Shown one piece after another: positions 6,441-17,517 of a DNA stretch of 52,728 bases. The stretch's first letter is position 1. Each line of letters starts with the position of its first letter. Source of the DNA: Citrobacter sp. FP75 (GTDB lineage Bacteria; Pseudomonadota; Gammaproteobacteria; Enterobacterales; Enterobacteriaceae); NCBI RefSeq assembly GCF_018342065.1, contig NZ_JAFDOE010000013.1, forward strand, positions 1 through 52,728. Direction: 5' to 3'. Made by a program: the position numbers and the translations under genes. The notes beneath the pieces were generated by a model. That model saw only the letters and a program-made list of their open reading frames with translations, had not been told where the DNA came from and did not search any database.

Positions 6441-8630
6441 TCAGAACTGATAGCTGGCGGTGAGGCTCACGTTACGCGGTTCACCATAGACGATAGAGCC
6501 ATCAATATTGGTGTCGTAGGTCTTATCGAACAGGTTGTTGAGGTTGCCCTGCACAGAGAAGTTTTTCGTCACCTGGTAACGGGTGAATAAATCCACCAGC
6601 GCGTAGCTACCCTGTTCGGCGCGAAAAGTCCCATACGGCGTCACGGTATTGCTGTAAACGCGATTCTGCCAGTTAACACCTCCGCCAACGGTTAGTTCCG
6701 GCATTGCTGGCAGACGATAGCGGGTGAAGAGTTTCACCGTAGTGCGTGGCAGGTTTGGATTCACCGCATTGCCTTCGTTATCTTCGGCAACGTAACGCGT
6801 CGCGCCGAATGTCATCTGCCAGTTATCGGTAATTGCACCGTTAATTTCGAATTCGACTCCTTTGCTGACCGTACCATTTGTCGACTTATAGGCCGTTTCG
6901 CCATTGCTGCCGGCGATTGGTGTGCCGGTGGACTGCGCCAGGTTATCCTGCTCGATACGGAACACTGCGAGAGTAGTGGTCAGGCGGCTGTTCATCCAGT
7001 CCGACTTTAATCCCATCTCATAGTTGTTGCCGGTAATCGGAGCGAGGTATTTACCCGAACTGTCGCGCTTGTTCTGCGGCTGGAAGATTGAGGTGTAGCT
7101 GGCATACGTTGACCAATTATCATCAATGTCATACACCAGACCGGCATACGGCGTGGTGTGATTTTTTTCCATGCTGTAGGTCAGGGTGTCGATACGCCAG
7201 TTGGTGTAACGGGCGCCGAGAATCAAATGCAACGGATCGGCCAGTGAAATACGCGTTGCGCCGTAGAGCGATTTCATGTGCGTGGTATCATCCTGGGCCA
7301 GCGACTGTGGACTCCAGTTGGTTTCCGGGAAGTTACCATCGAAGGTGTAGAAGCTGCCGATTTCGTTGGGGAAGACGTTCGCCCATGAGCTTTCGTAACG
7401 GTTATTTTGCTTACTGTAGCTGCCACCCAGCATCAGATTATGCTGGCGACCAAACAAGTCGTAGCCGCCGTCGGCGAAGAGATCGACGGCATCCACTTTA
7501 CGCTTCCCGCTGTTCCAGCCGGTTCCCCCCACGTAGTCATAACCCGGGCCATAGCTGCCATACGGGCCCACCAGCGTGCCATCGGCTTTATTGACGTATG
7601 CATCGATATACATCATTTTGCTGTCGAATTTGATCTCGGAGTGGGTGGCGTTCATCGTCGCCTGCCAGGTATCGGCAAAACGCTGTTTGAGCGTGATAAA
7701 GACTTTGTTGATGTCTTTGTCATTGTAAGCCCAGTCCGGGGCCGTGCTGTGCGAACGGTCATAGCTGTTTTTGCTGCCATCGGTATTCCAGCGCGGCAAC
7801 CCGCCCCAGGTTGGGCTATTGATATCAATGCGCTGGTATTCATAACCGGCAGACAGGCTGGTAGTGTCGCCAAGATCCGCATCGACAATCCCGGAGAAGA
7901 ACATTTTTTCGTTGTTGTAGCGGTCAAGCCGGGCGTCATTATTCTGGTATCCGGCGACGATGCGTGCGCGCACATTGCCATCTTCGGTTAGCGGACTCTG
8001 TAAATCCGTTACATAGCGCTGCTTATTCCAGCTACCGTATTCTGCAGACACGTTACCGGTGAACTCGCGGCTGGTGGCGTGTTTACGGATCATGTTAATG
8101 GAGGCAGAAGGGTTGCCCGTTCCGGTCATCAAACCATTCGCCCCGCGCACCACTTCTACACGTTCAAACAAGGCGGTGTCGGAAAGCGCATCGCCGAGGT
8201 TCCAGCGAGATTCAAAATAGGTCGGAATACCATCGACCATATAGTTGTCAATTTCAAAACCGCGGGAAAAGTAGCTGTTACGATCCGAATCCGCCTGGCT
8301 TTTGCTGATGCCGAGCGTATTGTCCATCACATCACCGAGGGTCTGCAGCTGCTGATCTTCCATCCGCTGCTGGCTCACAATACTGACCGATTGCGGTATA
8401 TCGCGCTGCGTCATCTGCATTTTGGTACCCGCCGACGTCGACTTAACGCTGTAATCCTGCTTTTCGCCGGATGCCGAGTTGGAGGTGGCAGAACCGTCAA
8501 CGATCACTGTATCTTCACTGGCGGCGTAGCCTGAGGCGGGAATAAAAGCCATCGCTATACTGACGGCCAGCAGGGAGGGGGGGACTGCAGATTGACGCTG
8601 AAAATCCCGATTGTGTGTTGTGAAAGACAT
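6441..8630 (-). CDS. fhuE: FhuE, TonB-dependent receptor for coprogen and rhodotorulic acid
   Basis: A 729-residue outer-membrane siderophore receptor, the length of E. coli FhuE and matching it nearly throughout from memory. It has a signal peptide ending near ASGYAA (about residue 37), a TonB box-like DTVIV just after it, a plug domain (about 60-190, with IPQSVSIVS and VEVVRGANGLMTG), a 22-strand barrel, and a terminal aromatic residue (SLTASYQF). It imports hydroxamate ferric siderophores with energy from TonB-ExbBD; transport onward would use FhuBCD elsewhere. Downstream gene order departs from E. coli, where ptsG lies next to fhuE; here a broken MFS gene follows. Confidence 0.96.
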   Translation of the reverse strand: MSFTTHNRDFQRQSAVPPSLLAVSIAMAFIPASGYAASEDTVIVDGSATSNSASGEKQDYSVKSTSAGTKMQMTQRDIPQSVSIVSQQRMEDQQLQTLGDVMDNTLGISKSQADSDRNSYFSRGFEIDNYMVDGIPTYFESRWNLGDALSDTALFERVEVVRGANGLMTGTGNPSASINMIRKHATSREFTGNVSAEYGSWNKQRYVTDLQSPLTEDGNVRARIVAGYQNNDARLDRYNNEKMFFSGIVDADLGDTTSLSAGYEYQRIDINSPTWGGLPRWNTDGSKNSYDRSHSTAPDWAYNDKDINKVFITLKQRFADTWQATMNATHSEIKFDSKMMYIDAYVNKADGTLVGPYGSYGPGYDYVGGTGWNSGKRKVDAVDLFADGGYDLFGRQHNLMLGGSYSKQNNRYESSWANVFPNEIGSFYTFDGNFPETNWSPQSLAQDDTTHMKSLYGATRISLADPLHLILGARYTNWRIDTLTYSMEKNHTTPYAGLVYDIDDNWSTYASYTSIFQPQNKRDSSGKYLAPITGNNYEMGLKSDWMNSRLTTTLAVFRIEQDNLAQSTGTPIAGSNGETAYKSTNGTVSKGVEFEINGAITDNWQMTFGATRYVAEDNEGNAVNPNLPRTTVKLFTRYRLPAMPELTVGGGVNWQNRVYSNTVTPYGTFRAEQGSYALVDLFTRYQVTKNFSVQGNLNNLFDKTYDTNIDGSIVYGEPRNVSLTASYQF

Positions 8631-8642
8631 CAGAAAGTCCTT

Positions 8643-8661
8643 GATAATTATTAATATTAAG
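8643..8661 (-). promoter_or_regulatory. possible Fur box of fhuE
   Basis: GATAATTATTAATATTAAG matches the 19-base Fur consensus GATAATGATAATCATTATC at 13 of 19 positions and lies 13-31 bases before the fhuE start codon. fhuE is iron-repressed by Fur in E. coli; the match here is modest in an A+T-rich setting. Confidence 0.45.
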
Positions 8662-8726
8662 TTCTAACCACCGTTGTGGGTGATGAACCCTTTTGTTGTA
8701 AACTATTAAATTTGCATGTAAATACG

Positions 8727-8745
8727 AATGCGAAATATACGCATT
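8727..8745. repeat. 6-bp dyad AATGCG-N7-CGCATT upstream of fhuE
   Basis: A perfect dyad of 6-bp arms around a 7-base A+T spacer, about 100 bp upstream of the fhuE start. It could be a second iron- or stress-regulator site; no specific protein can be named. Confidence 0.35.
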
Positions 8746-8980
8746 AATATTCAATATGTAAACGGATGCTACAGAGATAAATGAAATATTGTTTCAGTAG
8801 CCTGCAGGAGCTATAGCGTGAGTAAATGATTATAAGAACAGCGTTGAGAAGGTTTTTTGCTTGAAAAATCGAGGGTTAAAGTTGAAAGAGCGTGAGTAAC
8901 TCGCTCATACTCTATACTCGCAGTGTTGCCCGGCGTAGCATGGCACAACGCATGGGCTCTTAATGAAAAAGGAAAACGTC

Positions 8981-9340
8981 GTGGCAGAAGAAACTATATT
9001 CAGCAAAATCATTCGTCGTGAAATTCCCTCAGACATCGTGTACCAGGATGAACTGGTCACCGCGTTTCGTGATATTTCACCGCAGGCACCAACGCATATC
9101 CTGATCATTCCCAACATCCTGATCCCAACCGTTAACGATGTGACGGCAGAGCATGAGCAGGCGCTGGGCCGAATGATTACGGTTGCCGCGAAAATTGCCG
9201 AGCAGGAGGGCATTGCTGAAGATGGATACCGTTTGATCATGAATACCAACCGCCACGGTGGACAGGAGGTGTATCACATACATATGCATCTGCTGGGCGG
9301 TCGTGCGCTGGGTCCAATGCTTGCCCATAAAGGTCTATGA
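8981..9340 (+). CDS. hinT: HinT, HIT-family purine nucleoside phosphoramidase
   Basis: A 119-residue protein that hydrolyses adenosine 5'-phosphoramidates and lysyl-AMP as a cytoplasmic homodimer. The histidine triad is His99-Ile-His101-Met-His103, followed by LLGG. The GTG at 8981 is chosen because the product then begins [10 protein letters not shown], as in E. coli, with AAAGGA about 6-11 bases upstream; an in-frame ATG at 8963 would add six residues and lacks family support. It overlaps the next gene by 4 bp (ATGA), starting a tight run ycfL-lpoB-thiK-nagZ-ycfP. Confidence 0.95.
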   Translation: MAEETIFSKIIRREIPSDIVYQDELVTAFRDISPQAPTHILIIPNILIPTVNDVTAEHEQALGRMITVAAKIAEQEGIAEDGYRLIMNTNRHGGQEVYHIHMHLLGGRALGPMLAHKGL

Positions 9341-9717
9341 TAATGACCAGAGGATGCATCGCACTGACGCTGGGCCTGCTGTTGCTGGCTGGCTGTCGTT
9401 CGCACCCTGAGATACCGGTAAGTGATGAACAGTCTCTGGTGATGGAATCGACGATACTGGCCGCAGGCATAACCGCAGAACAACCTGCGTTAACCACGTC
9501 TGATATTCAGCCCTCGGCATCCTCACGACTCTATAACGAAAGGCAAGAACCCGTCACCGTTCATTATCGGTTTTACTGGTATGACGCCAGAGGGTTGGAA
9601 ATGCACCCTCTGGAAGCACCACGCAGCATTACCATCCCGGCTCGTTCGTCGGTAACGTTGTATGGCAGCGCCAATTTTCTGGGCGCGCACAAGGTTAGAC
9701 TTTATCTTTATTTGTAA
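9337..9717 (+). CDS. ycfL: YcfL, predicted lipoprotein
   Basis: A 126-residue lipoprotein of the YcfL family (DUF1425). The lipobox LLLAGC places the lipidated cysteine at residue 20, after a short hydrophobic signal. Two starts are possible: the ATG at 9337, overlapping hinT by 4 bp, or the ATG at 9343. The body contains the conserved [17 protein letters not shown] stretch. Function is not established; in E. coli it is neighbour to the penicillin-binding-protein activator gene lpoB, which here starts 14 bp downstream. Confidence 0.9.
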   Translation: MIMTRGCIALTLGLLLLAGCRSHPEIPVSDEQSLVMESTILAAGITAEQPALTTSDIQPSASSRLYNERQEPVTVHYRFYWYDARGLEMHPLEAPRSITIPARSSVTLYGSANFLGAHKVRLYLYL

Positions 9718-9730
9718 GAGGTGAATCTTG

Positions 9731-10352
9731 ATGATCAAAATGAATCGCTACGCATTGGTTGCCGCGCTGGCGATATTTCTCTCTGGCTGTGTGGCGCAAC
9801 GTGAGCCCGCCCCGGTAGATGAAGTGAAACCGGTGCCGGAACAGCCCGCGCAGCCGCAACAGCCTGTGCCGGTTGTACCAACGGTGCCTGGCATACCGCA
9901 GCAGCCGGGTCCGATTGAACATGAGGATCAAACGGCACAGCCAGCCCCGCGAGTGCGTCATTATGACTGGAACGGTGCGATGCAGCCGATGGTGGGTAAA
10001 ATGCTGCAGGCGGATGGTGTAAAAGCAGGAGGAGTTTTGCTGGTCGACAGTGTAAACAACCGCACCAATGGTTCTCTTAACGCGGGAGAAGCCACCGAGA
10101 CGCTGCGCAATGCGCTGGCGAATAACGGTAAATTTACCCTGGTTTCCGCACAGCAACTGGCTGTTGCCAAGCAGCAGTTGGGGCTGTCGCCGAACGATAG
10201 CCTGGGAACGCGCAGCAAAGCGATTGGTATAGCCCGTAACGTTGGCGCGCAGTATGTGCTCTATTCCAGCGCATCCGGCAATGTCAATTCACCTGCACTG
10301 CAAATGCAATTAATGCTGGTACAAACTGGTGAGATAATCTGGTCAGGTAAAG

Positions 10353-10372
<20 letters not shown>
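9731..10372 (+). CDS. lpoB: LpoB, outer-membrane activator of PBP1b
   Basis: A 213-residue outer-membrane lipoprotein that reaches through the periplasm to stimulate the glycosyltransferase and transpeptidase of PBP1b (MrcB). The signal ends in LSGC (Cys near residue 19). A disordered Pro/Gln-rich linker follows (about residues 25-75), then the globular domain ([11 protein letters not shown] onward) with the [18 protein letters not shown] region. Start at ATG 9731, with AAGAGG 9 bases upstream; a TTG one codon earlier is less likely. Its 3' end overlaps thiK by 20 bp. Confidence 0.95.
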
Positions 10373-12213
<1,841 letters not shown>

Positions 12214-12233
12214 CGCAAGTTTGCGAGGATGCG

Positions 12234-12776
12234 ATGATTATCTATTTACACGGTTTTGACTCTAACAGTCCGGGCAACCATGAGAAAGTGTTGCAATTAC
12301 AGTTTATTGACCCGGATGTCAGGCTGATTAGCTACAGTACACGGCATCCTAAACATGATATGCAGCATCTGCTGAAAGAAGTAGATAAAATGTTGCAGCT
12401 TAATGTCGACGACCGACCGCTGATTTGCGGTGTGGGTCTGGGGGGATACTGGGCGGAACGGATCGGTTTCCTGTGTGATATTCGCCAGGTGGTGTTTAAT
12501 CCTAACCTGTTCCCGTATGAGAACATGGAAGGGAAAATCGACAGGCCGGAAGAGTATGCTGACATCGCCACAAAATGTGTGACCAATTTCCGTGAAAAGA
12601 ACCGCGACCGGTGTCTGGTTATTTTGTCACGCCATGATGAAGCGCTGAACAGCCAACGCTCATCCGAAGAGCTGCATCACTATTATGAAATTGTCTGGGA
12701 CGAAGAGCAGACCCATAAATTCAAAAATATCTCCCCGCATTTGCAGCGAATCAAAGCCTTTAAAACGTTAGGTTAG
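12234..12776 (+). CDS. ycfP: YcfP, esterase-fold protein of unknown substrate
   Basis: A 180-residue UPF0227-family protein with an alpha/beta-hydrolase look ([12 protein letters not shown] at the N-terminus, then [13 protein letters not shown] in place of the usual GxSxG elbow). The nucleophile serine is therefore glycine at that position, so catalytic activity is doubtful. It ends the hinT-ycfP run, 20 bp after nagZ, and is followed by a terminator. Confidence 0.92.
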   Translation: MIIYLHGFDSNSPGNHEKVLQLQFIDPDVRLISYSTRHPKHDMQHLLKEVDKMLQLNVDDRPLICGVGLGGYWAERIGFLCDIRQVVFNPNLFPYENMEGKIDRPEEYADIATKCVTNFREKNRDRCLVILSRHDEALNSQRSSEELHHYYEIVWDEEQTHKFKNISPHLQRIKAFKTLG

Positions 12777-12796
12777 TCACCTACTCGCGTTTAACA

Positions 12797-12822
12797 AAGC
12801 CAGCCTACGGGCTGGTTTTTTT
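12797..12822 (+). terminator. terminator after ycfP
   Basis: GCCAGCC (12799-12805) pairs with GGCTGGT (12810-12816), followed by a run of T. It closes the hinT-ycfP transcript before the regulated ndh promoter. Confidence 0.9.
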
Positions 12823-12863
12823 ATCTAAAAAGTTCAGGTTGTCTATCTTTTCAGCATCAAAAC

Positions 12864-12877
12864 TTGATGCACATCAA
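12864..12877 (+). promoter_or_regulatory. FNR site repressing ndh
   Basis: TTGATGCACATCAA is a perfect TTGAT-N4-ATCAA FNR site. A TTATTCT -10-like element lies about 30 bp downstream (12907-12912). In E. coli FNR bound here represses ndh when oxygen is absent, and the surrounding sequence resembles the E. coli promoter. Confidence 0.88.
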
Positions 12878-13014
12878 ATTTGGTATGACCAATGCACCGT
12901 TCGTGTTATTCTCAGTCTCGAAGAACATTTTCATTATCGTAACGTGTTGTTAATTAAAGGCTATGTCTATAACTTTTAATTAACAATTGGTTAATAAAAT
13001 TTAAGGGGGTCACG

Positions 13015-14319
13015 TTGACTACACCATTGAAAAGGATCGTGATTGTCGGCGGCGGTGCTGGCGGACTGGAAATGGCGACGCAGCTCGGTAAAAAGCTGGG
13101 GCGCAAGAAGAAGGCCAAAATCACGCTGGTAGACAGAAATCACAGCCATCTGTGGAAACCTTTGCTGCACGAAGTGGCAACCGGATCGCTGGATGAAGGC
13201 GTTGATGCGCTGAGCTATCTGGCGCATGCCCGTAACCACGGTTTTGAATTCCAACTGGGTTCGGTGATGGATATCGATCGCGAAGCGAAGACCATTACGA
13301 TTGCTGAGCTGCGCGACGAGAAAGGCGAGCTTCTGGTTCCTGAGCGTAAAGTGGCGTATGACACGCTGGTGATGGCATTAGGCAGTACGTCTAATGATTT
13401 CAATACGCCGGGGGTTAAAGATCATTGTATTTTCCTCGATAACCCGCACCAGGCACGCCGTTTCCACCAGGAAATGCTGAACCTGTTCCTGAAATATTCT
13501 GCGAATCTGGGCGCCAACGGCAAAGTGAATATCGCCATTGTCGGCGGCGGCGCAACGGGCGTGGAGCTTTCAGCCGAACTGCATAACGCGGTGAAACAGC
13601 TGCACAGCTACGGCTACAAAGGGCTAACCAACGAAGCGCTGAACGTGACGCTGGTTGAAGCCGGTGAGCGTATTCTGCCTGCGTTGCCGCCGCGTATTTC
13701 CAGCGCGGCCCATAATGAGTTAACCAAACTGGGCGTGCGTGTGCTGACCCAGACGATGGTGACCAGCGCTGATGAAGGCGGTCTGCACACCAAGGACGGC
13801 GAGTATATTGAAGCCGATCTGATGGTTTGGGCGGCAGGGATCAAAGCACCAGACTTCATGAAGGATATTGGCGGTCTGGAAACAAACCGCATTAATCAGC
13901 TGGTGGTTGAACCGACCTTGCAGACTTCGCGCGACCCAGATGTGTACGCGATTGGTGACTGTGCGTCCTGCGCGCGTCCGGAAGGGGGCTTTGTCCCGCC
14001 GCGTGCTCAGGCTGCGCACCAGATGGCATCGTGCGCTATGAGCAACATTCTGGCGCAGATGAACGGCAAGCCGCTGAAGGCGTATCAGTATAAAGATCAC
14101 GGCTCGCTGGTTTCGCTGTCCAATTTCTCTACCGTCGGTAGTCTTATGGGCAACCTGACGCGCGGTTCAATGATGGTGGAAGGGCGTATAGCACGCTTTG
14201 TCTACATCTCGCTGTACCGTATGCATCAGATTGCGCTGCACGGCTATTTCAAAACCGGTTTGATGATGCTGGTTGGCAGTATCAACCGTGTGATCCGCCC
14301 GCGCCTGAAACTACACTAA
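13015..14319 (+). CDS. ndh: Ndh, type II NADH dehydrogenase
   Basis: A 434-residue membrane-associated flavoprotein that passes electrons from NADH to ubiquinone without pumping protons. Two Rossmann dinucleotide motifs are visible: GGGAGGLE near residue 12 (FAD) and [13 protein letters not shown] near residue 180 (NADH). The second FAD motif is YAIGDCASC near residue 310. The start is TTG at 13015, as in E. coli, preceded by AGGGGG. The long 238-bp upstream region holds the FNR site. Confidence 0.96.
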   Translation: MTTPLKRIVIVGGGAGGLEMATQLGKKLGRKKKAKITLVDRNHSHLWKPLLHEVATGSLDEGVDALSYLAHARNHGFEFQLGSVMDIDREAKTITIAELRDEKGELLVPERKVAYDTLVMALGSTSNDFNTPGVKDHCIFLDNPHQARRFHQEMLNLFLKYSANLGANGKVNIAIVGGGATGVELSAELHNAVKQLHSYGYKGLTNEALNVTLVEAGERILPALPPRISSAAHNELTKLGVRVLTQTMVTSADEGGLHTKDGEYIEADLMVWAAGIKAPDFMKDIGGLETNRINQLVVEPTLQTSRDPDVYAIGDCASCARPEGGFVPPRAQAAHQMASCAMSNILAQMNGKPLKAYQYKDHGSLVSLSNFSTVGSLMGNLTRGSMMVEGRIARFVYISLYRMHQIALHGYFKTGLMMLVGSINRVIRPRLKLH

Positions 14320-14331
14320 TATCGACGTGTG

Positions 14332-14359
14332 ATGCCGGATGATGCTATTCATCCGGCTT
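14332..14359. repeat. REP-like palindrome after ndh
   Basis: GCCGGATGA (14334-14342) pairs with TCATCCGGC (14349-14357), the arm typical of enterobacterial REP elements. It lies about 15 bp after the ndh stop. Similar elements occur at 29684-29717 and 35045-35074. Confidence 0.75.
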
Positions 14360-14487
14360 CTTCCTTCAGAGTTCTCTGAATCCTGCTGTTTTACCTCCTT
14401 GTTCCACTATTTTCATCCGTAATCTGATTGGCATTCTTCATCTCCTGTTGCAAAGTTGTTACTAATAGCAAAAAAGGAGGAAGTCCC

Positions 14488-15027
14488 GTGAATAAATCAA
14501 TGTTGGCGGGTATAGGGATTGGCGTGGCTGCTGCGCTGGGTGTGGCAGCGGTGGCCAGTCTTAACGTGTTTGAGCGCGGCCCACAATATGCGCATGTTGT
14601 CTCTGCGACCCCGATTAAAGAAACGGTAAAAACGCCTCGTCAGGAGTGCCGTAACGTGACGGTCACTCACCGTAAGCCGGTTCAGGATGAAAATCGTATC
14701 GCGGGCTCCGTGCTGGGCGCCGTTGCTGGCGGGGTTATCGGCCATCAGTTTGGTGGCGGACGCGGTAAAGATATCGCCACCGTAGCGGGTGCGTTGGGTG
14801 GCGGTTATGCCGGTAACCAGATTCAGGGCTCGATGCAGGAAAACGATACCTACACCAGTACTCAGCAGCGTTGTAAAACAGTGTATGACAAAGCGGAAAA
14901 AATGCTGGGTTACGACGTCACGTACAAAATTGGCGATCAGCAGGGAAAAATTCGTATGGATAAAGACCCTGGATCGCAAATCCCACTGGATAACAACGGC
15001 CAGTTGGTGCTGAATAACAAAGCGTAA
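14488..15027 (+). CDS. ycfJ: YcfJ, glycine-zipper outer-membrane-type protein
   Basis: A 179-residue protein with an N-terminal membrane anchor (MLAGIGIGVAAALGVAAVAS) and a glycine-zipper segment (GSVLGAVAGGVIGHQFGGG, about residues 72-90; GGYAGNQIQG later) as in the Rick_17kDa/SlyB group. Function unknown; biofilm roles are claimed for relatives. The GTG at 14488 follows a strong AAAGGAGG ribosome binding site and gives the E. coli N-terminus; in-frame sequence upstream from 14428 lacks family support. Confidence 0.92.
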   Translation: MNKSMLAGIGIGVAAALGVAAVASLNVFERGPQYAHVVSATPIKETVKTPRQECRNVTVTHRKPVQDENRIAGSVLGAVAGGVIGHQFGGGRGKDIATVAGALGGGYAGNQIQGSMQENDTYTSTQQRCKTVYDKAEKMLGYDVTYKIGDQQGKIRMDKDPGSQIPLDNNGQLVLNNKA

Positions 15028-15054
15028 AAAATAGTTTTACTCTGTACATCAATT

Positions 15055-15090
15055 AGCCCCCCATTCGCTCAGGCTGGGGGGCTTTTTTTA
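15055..15090 (+). terminator. terminator between ycfJ and the convergent iutA-like gene
   Basis: AGCCCCCC (15055-15062) pairs with GGGGGGCT (15076-15083), followed by seven T. It directly abuts the stop codon of the converging receptor gene and may serve both. Confidence 0.9.
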
Positions 15091-17271
15091 TCAGAAGGTT
15101 AAGGCGTAGTTCAGACCGAAGGTGCGACCACGTCCTTTGTACTCATACAGTGACGGACTGCCATAGGTTGGGCTGTAGAGCAGCGGCGCACGTTGCCCCC
15201 ACAGCGTGGTGTATTCCTCATTCAGCAGGTTTTCCACGCTGAAGGTCAGTTTACCCAATGGGAGCTGATAGCTGCCAATAAAGTCCATGGTGTTGTATCC
15301 GTCCAGCTTATTACCGTTGGCGTCGCTCAGGTCGAAGGTTTGCTGACTCTGCACGCGTAATGACCATGGCTCAGGCGCCCAGCCAACCCAGGCGGTCGCT
15401 TTTGACGGTGAGGCCAGCGTGACATCCCATTTCTGCCATTTCCCGTTTTGCTTCACTTCTGATTTTATAATGTTGAAGTTGCTTCCCACACTCCAGTCGG
15501 TATCAGCAATGAAATAATCCACCGCACCTTCGAGACCATAAATCCGGCGATCGTCGGGTTGCACGTTAATGGTCATATCGCTACGGTTGATGACGATCGA
15601 TTTATCTGACGTTGAGTAATAGGCCGCCAGCTGCGTGCGTAGGCTATCACCGGTGTAGCGCCACCCCAGTTCGAAGGAGTTAACTTTAATCCCTTCCAGT
15701 CGTGAATCCGCGACGTTAACGCTGCGCTGGAGCTGGTAACGATCGCCGACCAGTGCGTAAGTGCCGTTACCGTAGTATTTCCCCGGATCGGGGAGTTCCA
15801 CTCCCTGAGAGAAGTTAAACCATGTTTGCTGACGCTCAGTCAGATGCGCGAGGATCCCGGCGTTAAACAGGAAATTATCGTAATCGGTTTTGCCGCCCGG
15901 TATGGCATCAGCTGAGCTTGCCAGTCCGTTAGCAATCCCTTGTTGTTGCGCGTAACCGACGAAATCATCAACCCGGTTTTCAGTCCATTGATAGCGCACG
16001 CCGCCGCTAATGGTAAAGATGTCATTAATGTCATAGCTGTTTTGCAGGAAAGGCGCGAAGTTGGTGATGCTGTACCCGGGGTAGCGCCCGGTGGTGTAGG
16101 CGGTACGGTTATCCATGCCGCCAGAGGGCAGGGAGTAAGCCAGATCAAAGAATTTCTGATTGGAATCGAAGGTTTCGTGATCGGCATCGATACCCCAGGT
16201 GAGCTCCCAGTTATCCATCAACTGGCTGTTGAGGGTAATTTTGGCACCAAACTGATCGGTGTCCTGCTGTGATGCGGAGAAACTGGTGACCTTACCTTTG
16301 CTCAGTGCAGGGAAGGGGTAGAATTTCAGCGATTCATCACGGTAATAGATTTGGCTGACCAGATTCTGGCCGAAGAAATTCGCATCCGAATATTGCAGGC
16401 TAATAAGATGACGTTCTGTCCCGGGAATGCGATCTGAACTCAGACCGCTGCTGGTATACGCTTTACCGGTTCCCGTAACGGCTGACATATTGTCGCCCAG
16501 ATCTAATCCATAATCCTCATCGCCCTGACTTTTATAGTACTGGGTCACCAACTGCAGTTGACGGTTGTCATCAAGCTCAATCGTCCCGGTGCCCATGACG
16601 TCCAGACGATCAGAGTGCTGCAAACCGGTTTGAGTGTTATCCAGCATTAAGGCATCGTTGTTGCCATCGTACCAGCCACCAAATCGTTGATAAGCAACAG
16701 ACATACGCCCGGACGCGCGATCGGTTCCTCCGCTGACGGCTACGGCAACTCGTTCATCATGATCGTTGCTGTTGTTGAACCCGCTTTTGCTTCCCAGTTC
16801 GAGTTCAACCTCACGTTCGGGTTGGCCTTTTTTAGTGACGATATTAATTAACCCGCCGGTACTCCCGCCGCCATACAGTGAGGTTGCGCCAGAGATAACC
16901 TCGATGTGCGCAATATTAAACGGGTCAATGGAATCCAGCTGGCGACTGTCTGTACGCGAGGAGTTGAGACGCACGCCGTCGATCAGCACAACGATAGCGC
17001 GGCCGCGCATGTTCATTCCATAGTTGGTGCGTCCCTGGCTGCTGACATCAATACCGGGGATCAACTGAGCCAGTACGTCCTTAAACTCTTTACCGCCCTG
17101 AACCTGCTGCTCAATCTCGCTTCCTTCAATAACCCAGGTGGTTTGTGCCATTTCTGCCACGGTACGCTGGCTACGGTTGGCGCTGACGATGAGATCGTCT
17201 TCCTCTGCCGCCATTGCCGGTAGGGTTAATGACAATAAGAGAGGATTGAGCACCCAGAGACGCTTATGCAT
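15091..17271 (-). CDS. iutA: IutA-like TonB-dependent siderophore receptor
   Basis: A 726-residue outer-membrane receptor strongly resembling the aerobactin receptor IutA along its whole length. It shows a signal peptide ending in PAMA (about residue 21), a plug (VAEMAQTTWVIEG, GGGSTGGLINIVTKKGQPE), and a barrel ending GRGRTFGLNYALTF. In E. coli this site runs ycfJ directly to comR, so the gene is an insertion relative to E. coli. No iucABCD aerobactin genes accompany it, so it would take up siderophores made by others or by distant genes. A Fur box lies upstream. The exact ligand is unproven; the gene symbol rests on resemblance. Confidence 0.88.
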   Translation of the reverse strand: MHKRLWVLNPLLLSLTLPAMAAEEDDLIVSANRSQRTVAEMAQTTWVIEGSEIEQQVQGGKEFKDVLAQLIPGIDVSSQGRTNYGMNMRGRAIVVLIDGVRLNSSRTDSRQLDSIDPFNIAHIEVISGATSLYGGGSTGGLINIVTKKGQPEREVELELGSKSGFNNSNDHDERVAVAVSGGTDRASGRMSVAYQRFGGWYDGNNDALMLDNTQTGLQHSDRLDVMGTGTIELDDNRQLQLVTQYYKSQGDEDYGLDLGDNMSAVTGTGKAYTSSGLSSDRIPGTERHLISLQYSDANFFGQNLVSQIYYRDESLKFYPFPALSKGKVTSFSASQQDTDQFGAKITLNSQLMDNWELTWGIDADHETFDSNQKFFDLAYSLPSGGMDNRTAYTTGRYPGYSITNFAPFLQNSYDINDIFTISGGVRYQWTENRVDDFVGYAQQQGIANGLASSADAIPGGKTDYDNFLFNAGILAHLTERQQTWFNFSQGVELPDPGKYYGNGTYALVGDRYQLQRSVNVADSRLEGIKVNSFELGWRYTGDSLRTQLAAYYSTSDKSIVINRSDMTINVQPDDRRIYGLEGAVDYFIADTDWSVGSNFNIIKSEVKQNGKWQKWDVTLASPSKATAWVGWAPEPWSLRVQSQQTFDLSDANGNKLDGYNTMDFIGSYQLPLGKLTFSVENLLNEEYTTLWGQRAPLLYSPTYGSPSLYEYKGRGRTFGLNYALTF

Positions 17272-17371
17272 TTGTATTCCTTTTAAAATATTCGATCTGT
17301 TTTTGTCGTTGTGATGTAGATATCGATTGTTACATTGTGAAACAGGTGTTAAAGCAAATGCGAATATTGCT

Positions 17372-17390
17372 GATAATGATTGATATTATC
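17372..17390 (-). promoter_or_regulatory. Fur box of the iutA-like gene
   Basis: GATAATGATTGATATTATC matches the Fur consensus at 15 of 19 positions and is itself nearly palindromic. It lies about 100 bp upstream of the receptor start codon, implying iron repression. Confidence 0.82.
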
Positions 17391-17470
17391 AATGCTTTTT
17401 ACAAAAGAGGTGCATTAACTCAATGAAAACAATGAGAAATGTAAGGGGATTCTCTGGGATGCACGGAAAA

Positions 17471-17496
17471 CGAAACGGGAGCTTAATCAGCTCCCG
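17471..17496 (-). terminator. probable terminator of comR
   Basis: CGGGAGCT (17476-17483) pairs with AGCTCCCG (17489-17496) around a 5-base loop; on the minus strand TTTCGTTTT follows. It lies just past the comR stop. Confidence 0.75.
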
Positions 17497-17517
17497 GCGG
17501 TGTTATTACGGTGGGCG

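Larger units (their letters stand above)
8631..8980. promoter_or_regulatory. divergent fhuE-hinT intergenic region
   Basis: A 350-bp A+T-rich stretch without a gene. It holds the fhuE promoter, a Fur-box-like sequence next to the fhuE start, a short dyad at 8727-8745, and the leader of hinT. No convincing small gene or RNA was seen. Confidence 0.6.

Noticed and set aside
7407..7991. 194-codon open frame antisense to fhuE
   Set aside because: Long because of the G+C-rich third positions of fhuE; product looks random and fhuE is intact on the other strand.
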